The translations under genes were made by a program, and so were the position numbers. The notes under the pieces were generated by a model. The model saw only the letters and a list, made by a program, of their open reading frames with translations. It made no database searches and had not been told where the DNA came from. Below, piece by piece: positions 20,226 through 27,313 of a stretch of DNA of 32,848 nucleotides (positions within the stretch are counted from its first letter, which is position 1; the number at the start of each line of letters is the position of its first letter). Origin of the DNA: Patescibacteria group bacterium (GTDB lineage Bacteria; Patescibacteriota; Minisyncoccia; Phycocordibacterales; UBA2100). The stretch covers positions 1 through 32,848 of the forward strand of contig JANLHO010000049.1 in NCBI GenBank assembly GCA_024654485.1, in the 5' to 3' direction.

Positions 20226-20261
20226 ATCAAAATCGGCATTTGCAGTGCACCAGGTGCTATA

Positions 20262-20296
20262 CCCCACACCAGCTTTGCCGCAAAGTTGGTGTGGGG
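20262..20296. terminator. Hairpin between tRNA-Pro(GGG) and prs
   Basis: 16 paired positions (20262-20277 with 20281-20296, one G-U type pair) and a CCG loop, built on CCCCACACCA/TGGTGTGGGG. No T run follows. It resembles the hairpin at 5629, with a compensating pair change. Confidence 0.5.
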
Positions 20297-20297
20297 G

Positions 20298-20303
20298 TAT
20301 ACT
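20298..20303 (+). promoter_or_regulatory. -10 box GGGGGTATACT of prs
   Basis: TATACT follows the hairpin directly and ends 8 bases before the ATG at 20312. Confidence 0.55.
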
Positions 20304-20311
20304 GGGCTCTC

Positions 20312-21283
20312 ATGGAGTACAAGATATTCAGCCTCGGCTCCAACGACAGCCTCGCGCAGAGGATATCCGACAAGTTGGAGCTTCCCCTGGGGAAGGTAAA
20401 ATGCCGCTCATTCTCCGACGGCGAGCAGCAGGTGCAATTCTTGGAAAATCTGCGGGGCAAGAGCATCTTCCTCGTCCAATCCACCAATCCTCCCGCCGAG
20501 AACTGGGTCCGGCTTCTTCTCGCGATAGACGCTGCGCGCGGAGCTTCGGCGCGAGAGATCACGGTCGTCGCACCATACTTCGGATATTCGCGGCAGGACC
20601 GCAAATCGCGCCCGCGCGAGCCTATCTCGGCGCGCGTCTTCGCGACGACGCTTGAGAGCCTCGGCGCCACTCGCTTCCTAACGATGGATCTGCACAACGA
20701 CGCCATCGGCGGATTTTTCCGCAAGACCATCGTAGACAATCTCTACGCGCGCCGCGACTTCATCGGACATTTTCGCGAGGTCTTCAAGGAAGCGCTTGAT
20801 GGGGACGACCTCGTAGTCGTCTCACCGGATGCCGGAGGCGTGGTACGCGCGCAATCATACGCCAAGCGACTCATGCGCTCGGCCGACCTAGCCATCATCC
20901 ATAAGCAGCGCGAGGTCCCGAATCAGGTCGCCAGCATGAAGCTCATCGGCGACGTCAAAGGCAAGGTCGCGCTCATCGTGGACGATATGGCCGACACGTG
21001 CGGGACGCTCGCGCGCGCGGCGGAGCTCTTGCAGGAGAATGGAGCGCGCGAGGTGTATGCCGCCGCGACGCACGGCCTGCTCTCCGGCGACGCGCTCGCT
21101 ACGATAGGGAACTCTCCGATCAAGAAACTTTTCATCACAGACACCATCTCCACCGACCGCGAGCTCGGCGACAAGGTAGAGGTCGTCTCGGTGGGGGAGA
21201 CTTTCGGCGATGCCATTGATCGCATAGAAACGGGAGAGAGCCTAAGCGCCCTCTTCCAGACCGACGAGGACGACGAGAAGTAA
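20312..21283 (+). CDS. prs: Ribose-phosphate pyrophosphokinase (PRPP synthetase)
   Basis: 323 residues. Makes PRPP from ribose 5-phosphate and ATP for nucleotide, His and Trp synthesis. The start YKIFSLGSNDSLAQRISDKL, the FSDGEQQVQFLENLRGKSIF strand, YFGYSRQDRKSRPREPISAR (ATP/flexible loop), TMDLHNDAIGGFF, and the PRPP loop LIVDDMADTCGTL match the family in order. The acidic tail (TDEDDEK) is unusual but harmless. The ATG at 20312 is set by the TATACT box and by family length. tRNA-Arg follows closely. Confidence 0.95.
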   Translation: MEYKIFSLGSNDSLAQRISDKLELPLGKVKCRSFSDGEQQVQFLENLRGKSIFLVQSTNPPAENWVRLLLAIDAARGASAREITVVAPYFGYSRQDRKSRPREPISARVFATTLESLGATRFLTMDLHNDAIGGFFRKTIVDNLYARRDFIGHFREVFKEALDGDDLVVVSPDAGGVVRAQSYAKRLMRSADLAIIHKQREVPNQVASMKLIGDVKGKVALIVDDMADTCGTLARAAELLQENGAREVYAAATHGLLSGDALATIGNSPIKKLFITDTISTDRELGDKVEVVSVGETFGDAIDRIETGESLSALFQTDEDDEK

Positions 21284-21308
21284 TCTCGAACAAATCCGAA
21301 ATACGGTG

Positions 21309-21314
21309 TATCCT
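21309..21314 (+). promoter_or_regulatory. -10 box TGTATCCT of tRNA-Arg
   Basis: TATCCT preceded by TG ends 8 bases before the tRNA, as for tRNA-Val. Confidence 0.5.
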
Positions 21315-21322
21315 TGAAGCGC

Positions 21323-21394
21323 GCCTCCATCGTTCAACGGATAGGACGCGAGCTTCCGGAGCTCGTAATGTGGGTTCGATTCCTGCTGGAGGCA
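21323..21394 (+). tRNA. tRNA-Arg(CCG)
   Basis: 72-base cloverleaf: acceptor GCCTCCA/TGGAGGC, D stem GTTC/GGAC, anticodon stem CGAGC/GCTCG with loop TTCCGGA (anticodon CCG), T stem GTGGG/CCTGC with two G-U pairs. No CCA encoded. Confidence 0.92.
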
Positions 21395-21447
21395 CAAGAT
21401 ATCGTTTGCCTCTGCTGGCTACAAGCTGTAAGCTACAAGCTATCCTA

Positions 21448-21559
21448 GGGCCTATAGTATAGCGGTACCCGCCCGAACGACTGACGTCGTTCAGTCGGGC
21501 GGGGAACGCCTCCACCCGCCCGAACGTACCGTTCGGTACGGGCGGGTGGCATGGTGGAG
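21448..21559 (+). pseudogene. 5' part of tRNA-Ala broken by two palindromic inserts
   Basis: 21448-21467 is identical to the first 20 bases of the intact tRNA-Ala(GGC) at 21796. A 36-base hairpin (21468-21503) follows inside the D loop. Then GAACGCCTCCA (21504-21514) continues the tRNA. A 32-base hairpin (21515-21546) then sits in the anticodon loop, and TGGCATGG continues the tRNA again before the match is lost in the GIY-YIG gene. Both inserts start CCCGCCCGAACG and end CGGGCGGG with different inner stems, so they belong to one family. The T arm is missing. Confidence 0.75.
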
Positions 21560-21562
21560 CCT

Positions 21563-21805
21563 ATGGTATACACAGTCTACGTCTTGAAGGACGATCTAAA
21601 CAGGTTGTATAAGGGTATGACGAAGAATCTCTCTGGCCGTATCGCTCAACACAAGAATGGCCATACGATAACCACAGCAAAAATGAAGAATTTGCGCGTT
21701 GCATATACCGAGGAATTTGATAACTTTGAGGGCGCAAGGAAGCGCGAATTGTATTTCAAATCTGCAGCGGGCAGGCGTTTTCTGAAGAAAAAACTGGGCC
21801 TATAG
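21563..21805 (+). CDS. GIY-YIG domain nuclease-like protein (UPF0213/YhbQ-like)
   Basis: 80 residues, one GIY-YIG domain. The motif appears as VYTVYVLKDDLNRLYKGMTK (GIY and YIG strands as TVY and YKG), followed by LSGRIAQHKNGH with the catalytic-type Arg, and ARKRELYFKSAAGRRFLKKKL at the end with the conserved Glu. Such small proteins are common in Patescibacteria; their substrate is not established. The start at 21563 puts the first strand at the N terminus; the ATG at 21551 is possible. It lies between a broken and an intact tRNA-Ala, and its stop codon is inside the intact tRNA's acceptor stem. Confidence 0.85.
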   Translation: MVYTVYVLKDDLNRLYKGMTKNLSGRIAQHKNGHTITTAKMKNLRVAYTEEFDNFEGARKRELYFKSAAGRRFLKKKLGL

Positions 21806-21866
21806 TATAGCGGTAGAACGCCTCCATGGCATGGAGGAGGTCGGGGTTCGACTCCCCGTAGGTCCA
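21796..21866 (+). tRNA. tRNA-Ala(GGC)
   Basis: 71-base cloverleaf: acceptor GGGCCTA/TAGGTCC with the G3-U70 alanine signal, D arm GTAT/GAAC (one A-A mismatch), anticodon stem CCTCC/GGAGG with loop ATGGCAT (anticodon GGC), T stem CGGGG/CCCCG. Its first ten bases are the end of the GIY-YIG gene and no separate promoter is visible, so it may be cut from that mRNA. Confidence 0.88.
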
Positions 21867-22178
21867 CAAAAATAAGGAGAACATCCCGAAGCGATTAATC
21901 TTCGCACGCGGCGCGTGCGTGGTGGCTTTGTACTCTGCCTCACGATTCGACTTCGTGCCGACTCTCTCGGGCGCGCGAGTACGCCACGCCCTCGGCCCCC
22001 GCCCCGCCGCCAATCCTCTCCGCCAAAGGCGGACAGGCATTCTCATCTATTTCGCGGGGGGATTTGAAAAAAGGAATGGGCGGCAGGAGGCAGGGTCGGC
22101 TTCCATTCTCGAAAATTAAATTCTAGATTCGGTGTCTAACACGGGGCCCACTATTAGTGACGAATGTGATATATAAAG
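21867..22178. other. Gene-free stretch with one palindrome
   Basis: About 310 bases between tRNA-Ala and the cyclopropane synthase gene. The palindrome TCCGCCAAAGGCGGA (22019-22033) is identical to that at 4417-4431. The last part, from about 22110, is AT-rich and leads into the promoter at 22179. I see no gene. Confidence 0.5.
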
Positions 22179-22184
22179 TATAAT
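22179..22184 (+). promoter_or_regulatory. -10 box TATAAT of the cyclopropane synthase gene
   Basis: A perfect TATAAT overlaps the ATG at 22183, so that codon would not be transcribed whole. The next in-frame ATG (22195) lies 10 bases after the box and is taken as the start. Confidence 0.6.
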
Positions 22185-22194
22185 GACACCCCAT

Positions 22195-23352
22195 ATGGAA
22201 GCAACAATTAAAAAAATGTTACTGCACGCAGGGATAGAGGTTGGCGGCAAAAAACGAGGGGATATCACGGTGCATAACCCCCGATTTTATTCTCGAATTT
22301 TAAAAAATGGCACTTTGGGTATTGGAGAGTCATATATGGACGGGGATTGGGACTCTAATGATTTGACTGAAACGGCCAATAAAGCATTCAAGGTGAATCT
22401 TAGAAGATCTCTTGCTAGTTTTTCGTTAAAAGATGCTTTCCATGTTGCGCACTCGTATCTTACCAATTTGCAAACTAAAAAACGCTCCTACGACGTTGGA
22501 GAAGAACATTACGATGTTGGAAATGATCTGTATGAAGCGATGCTCGGCAAGAGCATGGCATACACCTGCGCATACTGGAGGAATGGCGCCAAGACTCTCG
22601 ATGAAGCACAAAACGCAAAGTTCGATCTCGTATGCAGAAAAGTCGGCTTAAAAAGCGGCGACTCTATACTTGATCTTGGCTGCGGCTTCGGAAGTTTTCT
22701 CAGATACGCTGCAGAAAAATATGGAGTGAGTGGTCTTGGCGTAACAGTGTCAAAAGAGCAGGCGCGGTTCGCGAATGAACGGAACAAAGACCTTCCCGTC
22801 CAAGTCTTGGTACAGGATTATCGAGATCCAATACTCGATGATGCAGGCAACACACGCGTGTTTGACCACGTTATTTCTATTGGGCTATGTGAACACGTTG
22901 GACCGAGGAATTATCGGACTCTTATGCAAGTGGTTGACCGGCATCTCAAGCCGGGTGGATTACTCTTACTCCACACGATAGGTCAGCCAAAATCGATTAG
23001 AGCAAATGACGCGTGGACACATAAGTATATTTTCCCTAATTCTCAAGCTCCATCGCTTGCGCAAATTGCAAGATCTGCAGAGAAGATTTTCAACATTGAA
23101 GATGTTCACACATTTGGAACTGACTATGAGCCGACCGTACTCGCATGGTACAAAAACTTTTCCGATGCGTGGCCAATGCTTAAGGAAATCAAAAAACCCG
23201 ACGGCACACCTCGCTACACCGAAAGATTCCGAAGGATGTGGGAATTTTATTTACTATGTGGAGCCGGACTTTCGCGTTCGCAAAAATCATCCTTATGGCA
23301 GATTGTTTTCTCACGAGGAGACATTGCGGGTGGCTACCGATCTATTAGATAA
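22195..23352 (+). CDS. cfa: Cyclopropane-fatty-acyl-phospholipid synthase
   Basis: 385 residues. SAM-dependent enzyme that adds a methylene bridge to unsaturated acyl chains of membrane lipids. HYDVGNDLYEAML (105-117) and AYTCAYW (122-128) form the lipid/active-site part; the SAM site is ILDLGCGFGSFLRYA (158-172); GLCEHVG (230-236) carries the Glu and His of the bicarbonate site; and the end (RRMWEFYLLCGAGLSRSQ) is typical. Start set by the TATAAT box. Base and codon use is more AT-rich than most neighbours, which suggests acquisition by transfer. It is unusual company for Patescibacteria, many of which lack fatty-acid synthesis. Confidence 0.94.
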   Translation: MEATIKKMLLHAGIEVGGKKRGDITVHNPRFYSRILKNGTLGIGESYMDGDWDSNDLTETANKAFKVNLRRSLASFSLKDAFHVAHSYLTNLQTKKRSYDVGEEHYDVGNDLYEAMLGKSMAYTCAYWRNGAKTLDEAQNAKFDLVCRKVGLKSGDSILDLGCGFGSFLRYAAEKYGVSGLGVTVSKEQARFANERNKDLPVQVLVQDYRDPILDDAGNTRVFDHVISIGLCEHVGPRNYRTLMQVVDRHLKPGGLLLLHTIGQPKSIRANDAWTHKYIFPNSQAPSLAQIARSAEKIFNIEDVHTFGTDYEPTVLAWYKNFSDAWPMLKEIKKPDGTPRYTERFRRMWEFYLLCGAGLSRSQKSSLWQIVFSRGDIAGGYRSIR

Positions 23353-23880
23353 CCGTTTGGGAGCCATCCCCGCCGTTTTATACTGTTCCTCAAACGGCGG
23401 GGATGATTGTGCGCGCGTGGGTGGGTCTGGGGCAAGCACATACGGATTTGCGCCTCGCCATTCCTTTAAGAATTTTGTATGGCGAGGTGCCACTTGCATT
23501 CCTGATTTTGTGCAAACGGCTCGTTTGGTGCATTCGAGCCGTTTGCTCCTCATTGTATTTGAATCCCGCCCGCACCCTTTTTCAAAAGTCAGTCAGGGTT
23601 CTCCGCAAAATGGGTTCTGATTTTTTGATACAGTGACTACACAAAACTAGAGTCCAAGCCGTAGCTCGCCGGCTTCGCTGCGCTACGCCAGTCTTCCTTG
23701 AGATCCGTGTCGGTGCGCGGAGCTTTTGGGAGAACGCATAAGAGACAGGATATGCCATGGAGTAATGATAGACATCCTCACTCGTCTTCCTCTAGAGAGG
23801 AACTTAATGAAATCCACATTGTCCGGACTCTACTATAAAAGCTGCGTTTATAAGATAAATACCATACTAACTAATTACAT
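23353..23880. other. 528-base gene-free region with three hairpins
   Basis: Perfect inverted repeats stand in series: 14 bp (23365-23378 with 23392-23405), 9 bp (23453-23461 with 23479-23487) and 12 bp (23512-23523 with 23535-23546). A T-rich run near 23621-23629 could end a transcript. The first hairpin may terminate cfa. Further on is a CGTAGC/GCTACG pair near 23660, and near 23863 CATACT, a possible -10 for the response regulator. Short open frames exist but run through the hairpins and are not convincing. Confidence 0.5.
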
Positions 23881-24555
23881 ATGAAAATCCTCATTGTTGA
23901 AGACGAAGAGAAGCTCGCGAATGCACTTGCGCGAGGACTCACCGTGAACGGCTACACGGTTGATACTGTTGCCGACGGCAAAAAGGCATTAATGCGCATA
24001 ACTCTTCATCGGAAAGATTACGACCTCATAATTCTTGACCTCATGTTGCCTTCTATGGACGGTCTGGAAATATGCCGGACAGCCCGTGAGCAGGGTGTCA
24101 CTATTCCCATACTCGTCCTCACGGCGCGAAACGAAACGGAGAAGAAGGTGAATCTTCTCCAATCGGGAGCTGACGATTACCTCGTGAAGCCGTTCTCGTT
24201 CGGCGAGCTCAATGCGCGTATCCAGGCGCTCCTACGCCGCCCGACCGAAGTGGTGCCTGAGATCTTGAAAACTGGCGACATTGAGCTCAACGTGATAGAG
24301 AGGCGCGTCAACCGCGGAGGAAAGAATATCTCCTTGACGCTCAAAGAGTTCGGGTTGCTGGAATACTTTATGCGCCACCCGGATCAGGTCGTGAACCGGG
24401 AGGATTTACTAGCGCACTTGTGGGACTTCAACTATGCTTCCTTCTCAAACGTCGTCGACGTCCACGTCAAAAACCTTCGCAAAAAACTCGGTGATGGCGG
24501 CACTGAGAACACTCTGGAAACGGTTCGCGGCATTGGCTACCGACTACGCGTATAA
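23881..24555 (+). CDS. OmpR-family response regulator
   Basis: 224 residues. Receiver domain (1-120) with the acidic pocket Glu7/Asp8, phospho-acceptor Asp53 (LIILDLMLP), Thr81 and Lys103 (YLVKPF); winged-helix DNA-binding domain (about 127-224) with LTLKEFGLLEYFMRHPDQVV, VVDVHVKNLRKKL and the final RGIGYRLRV. It is partnered with the histidine kinase that begins inside its 3' end. The exopolysaccharide genes downstream are candidate targets, from position only. Confidence 0.95.
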   Translation: MKILIVEDEEKLANALARGLTVNGYTVDTVADGKKALMRITLHRKDYDLIILDLMLPSMDGLEICRTAREQGVTIPILVLTARNETEKKVNLLQSGADDYLVKPFSFGELNARIQALLRRPTEVVPEILKTGDIELNVIERRVNRGGKNISLTLKEFGLLEYFMRHPDQVVNREDLLAHLWDFNYASFSNVVDVHVKNLRKKLGDGGTENTLETVRGIGYRLRV

Positions 24556-25654
24556 GTACCGATTCGATCCGTTTTTGCGAACCGAGGTGCATACAATGCT
24601 CGTCCTCGTCTCTTTTTCGCTTATCATCCTGATTTTTGTCGGCACTATAACGTACTTTCTCTACCGAGATGTTACAACGGTGATGTCGCAAGCGATCAGC
24701 GAAGCCATTGCCGCACAAACCGAGACTGCATCAATCGGGGCCAATGTCGTCTTAAAACTACAGAGCCTGCAGTTGAGAAATATTACGACGCTCGCGTCAA
24801 TCGTCATCGTCGTAACCGTCATTGCGGGCTACATCGTTGCGCGCGTCGTGCTTATGCCCACGAGGCGTGCGCTGGAGTTCCAGAAGCAATTTATCGGCAA
24901 TGTCGCGCATGAACTGCGTACCCCGCTTTCCATAATTAAGACCAACACGGAAGTCCGACTCATGGATGCCGACATACCGCCTGATGTGCAGGCTCTCCAT
25001 AAGGACAATCTCGAGGAACTAGATAGGATCTCCGAGATACTCAACAATTTGCTTTCCCTTTCCGGCTCCCTGCGGCCGGAACGTATTGAGTTTCAAGACA
25101 TTGATCTCGGTACAGTGGCGGAGATTGTTATGGGAAAACTGCGGGAGCTCGCGGACAGGAAGAGCCTCGTGATAACGGCGAAGGTGAGCGAGCGCCGGAG
25201 CGTGTGGGGCAACGCTTCAGCGCTAGAACAGATCGTCACCAATATCCTCAAAAACGCCGTTACGTACACGCCGAAAGGTGGGCACATTACACTGACCATT
25301 GAGCCGGTGCATCCGGACTTTATGGAACTTACGATACGGGACTCAGGTGTTGGTATAGCGCAGAAAGATCTTTTCCGCATCTTTGAGCCGTACTATCGTA
25401 CGGACTTATCACGCTCTCGCGCGAGAGGAGGGAGCGGTCTCGGGCTTACCATTGTGTCAGAACTCGTCAAACTCCACCAAGGCAAGATAACGGTGCAGAG
25501 TGTAGAAGGTCATGGTACGTCCGTGATGGTCCTTCTTCCCGCAGGGAAGAAGTACCTTAGAGAGAAGGCGAGAGGAAGTCGGGGTCGCGAGGGCATGAGT
25601 GAGATCGCGGTTGATTTCTCTCGTCACGGCAATAATCATTCAAATTCATCCTGA
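24494..25654 (+). CDS. Membrane sensor histidine kinase
   Basis: 386 residues from the ATG at 24494, which overlaps the response regulator by 62 bases; an internal ATG at 24596, just before the first helix, is a shorter option. Two membrane helices (about 35-57 and 98-121) enclose a small sensor region of about 40 residues. HisKA carries the phospho-acceptor His139 in VAHELRTPLS; the ATPase domain has the N box ILKNAVTY (Asn254), DSGVGI (Asp283) and GGSGLGLTIV. With so small an outer loop, the signal may be sensed in the membrane. It pairs with the regulator upstream. Confidence 0.92.
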   Translation: MAALRTLWKRFAALATDYAYKYRFDPFLRTEVHTMLVLVSFSLIILIFVGTITYFLYRDVTTVMSQAISEAIAAQTETASIGANVVLKLQSLQLRNITTLASIVIVVTVIAGYIVARVVLMPTRRALEFQKQFIGNVAHELRTPLSIIKTNTEVRLMDADIPPDVQALHKDNLEELDRISEILNNLLSLSGSLRPERIEFQDIDLGTVAEIVMGKLRELADRKSLVITAKVSERRSVWGNASALEQIVTNILKNAVTYTPKGGHITLTIEPVHPDFMELTIRDSGVGIAQKDLFRIFEPYYRTDLSRSRARGGSGLGLTIVSELVKLHQGKITVQSVEGHGTSVMVLLPAGKKYLREKARGSRGREGMSEIAVDFSRHGNNHSNSS

Positions 25655-25778
25655 ACTCACCTCTGTTTTTCTAAAATGTCGCACAGAAGTTCTTTGCGAC
25701 GGAGTTATTGTTATTAAGGTAAGGGAAATCTTCCGTATGCAAGGAGAGGATAGTGCCCGCCGATATATGGTGGGGCGA

Positions 25779-25819
25779 GCCGGGGAGGCGGGAACTCTGA
25801 GGAGCCTAGCCTCCCCGGC
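25779..25819. terminator. Inverted repeat between the kinase and the polysaccharide genes
   Basis: A perfect 11-bp stem GCCGGGGAGGC/GCCTCCCCGGC (25779-25789 with 25809-25819) and a 19-base loop. No T tract; probably separates the two-component pair from the downstream cluster. Confidence 0.45.
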
Positions 25820-25972
25820 GTATGTGGGGCTCATCTCGCGTTCACGAATCCCGTTGCATAGTGCGAAAAAGGAGTGAAAACCCTGAAAGAGGCGCGAGTG
25901 TCTCTTCGTCTGTACATGAATGCGATGGGATTATATTGGTATCCGGAATATAAACGTCGCAATTATTTCTCC

Positions 25973-27310
25973 ATGACACAAGAAAAAATACAACAACACC
26001 GCGCACTGGTAGCGATGCCGCGGTATATTAACGAGATTACGTCCATTGGCGTAGTCGGCCTTGGATACGTTGGGCTGCCGCTCGCGATACTCGCGGCTTC
26101 GCGCGGATTCCGCGTGGTTGGCTTTGATATAGATGATGTAAAAGTCGCGCAACTTGCGCGACGAGAGGCTCACTTTTTGAGCAGCGAGGAAGCGGCGCTC
26201 TTTAAACACACGCCGACACTCTCTGTCACGGCAAATGAGCGCGATTTTGAGCGTCTTGACGCCTATATCATCTGCGTACCTACGCCGGTCCACGAGAACC
26301 ACTTGCCAGATCTGCGACCGCTTGAGAGTGCGTGCGCGATCGTCGGGCCTCATATCAAACATGGAACGCTCGTTGTCATAGAGTCCACCGTGAGCCCTGG
26401 TGTCTGCGAGGAAGTCGCGTTGCCGATCCTTGAGCGTTCATCGGGACGTTCGCGCGACGACTTCCATTTCGCGCACTGCCCGGAGCGTATCAATCCGGGC
26501 GACAAGGATTGGAACGTACACACGATATCTCGCGTCATTGGAGCCCGTACGCCTCACGACCTGGAACGAGCCTCCAAGCTTTATGAGAATCTTATAGATG
26601 CCGAGATCGTGCAAATGGGCTCAATAAAGGAAGCGGAGGCGGTCAAGATGGTGGAGAACGCGTTTAGAGACGTGAACATCGCGTTTGTGAATGAGCTGGC
26701 CATTAGCTTTGACCGAGCCGGGATTGATCTTGTGAACGTTATACGAGGAGCCTCAACAAAACCGTTCGGTTTCGTGCCCTTTTATCCGGGGTGCGGCGTC
26801 GGCGGGCATTGTATCCCTGTGGATCCGTATTACCTGATTCGCTACGGGAAGAGGAACGGGTTTGAGCATCGTTTTCTTATCGCCGCTCGCCGCGTCAATT
26901 CTCGCATGCCGCTTTACGCCGTGAGCGTTCTTGAGGAAGCACTTAAGGAAAAGAAGAAAAAGCTCTCGGGAGCAGTCGTTGCGATCCTTGGACTAGCGTA
27001 CAAGCGGGACGTTCCGGATGTACGAGAGAGTCCGGCGGCAGTGATCCATGACGCGCTCCTTCGTAAAGGTGTCGCGGTCCGCACCTTTGATCCATACGTT
27101 CCCGGAACGACCGCGAAGCGGCTGGAAGACGCGCTCAGCGGCGTTGACGCCGCTCTCGTAGCCACCGACCATACGCAGTTCTGCTCTCTTACGCCACAAT
27201 ATTTTGAGTCGCACGGAGTGGATGTTGTCGTGGACGGACGCAATTGTCTTGATAAAGAAGCTTTCATGAATTCGCGGATTCTCTATCGCGGTATCGGACG
27301 CAACGCATAA
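25973..27310 (+). CDS. UDP-N-acetyl-hexosamine 6-dehydrogenase (WbpA/TviB/WecC-like)
   Basis: 445 residues. Oxidises a UDP-sugar C6 alcohol to the uronic acid with NAD. Rossmann motif GVVGLGYVGLPLA (26-38), CVPTPVHENHLPDL (101-114), HCPERINPGDK (168-178; the PERINPGDK form is typical of the N-acetyl-hexosamine enzymes rather than UDP-glucose dehydrogenase), active-site Lys225 in EAVKMVENAFRD and catalytic Cys280 in GCGVGGHCIPVDP. The start at 25973 is preferred; the frame is open to a GTG at 25874 and has ATGs at 25916 and 25925. It sits 3 bases before the glycosyltransferase, so it likely supplies its sugar donor. Confidence 0.88.
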   Translation: MTQEKIQQHRALVAMPRYINEITSIGVVGLGYVGLPLAILAASRGFRVVGFDIDDVKVAQLARREAHFLSSEEAALFKHTPTLSVTANERDFERLDAYIICVPTPVHENHLPDLRPLESACAIVGPHIKHGTLVVIESTVSPGVCEEVALPILERSSGRSRDDFHFAHCPERINPGDKDWNVHTISRVIGARTPHDLERASKLYENLIDAEIVQMGSIKEAEAVKMVENAFRDVNIAFVNELAISFDRAGIDLVNVIRGASTKPFGFVPFYPGCGVGGHCIPVDPYYLIRYGKRNGFEHRFLIAARRVNSRMPLYAVSVLEEALKEKKKKLSGAVVAILGLAYKRDVPDVRESPAAVIHDALLRKGVAVRTFDPYVPGTTAKRLEDALSGVDAALVATDHTQFCSLTPQYFESHGVDVVVDGRNCLDKEAFMNSRILYRGIGRNA

Positions 27311-27313
27311 GAT

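Noticed and set aside
19630-20269. Minus-strand open frames across the tRNA cluster
   Set aside because: They are antisense to tRNA genes and hairpins; their similarity to each other comes from the repeated tRNA sequence.
23403-23636. Open frame of 77 codons after cfa
   Set aside because: It runs through two perfect hairpins, has no recognisable domain or start signal, and its composition looks like chance.
25874-25972. Long N-terminal extension of the nucleotide-sugar dehydrogenase from the GTG at 25874
   Set aside because: The first 33 codons do not match the family and would precede the Rossmann fold by over 55 residues; the ATG at 25973 fits better, though this is not certain.
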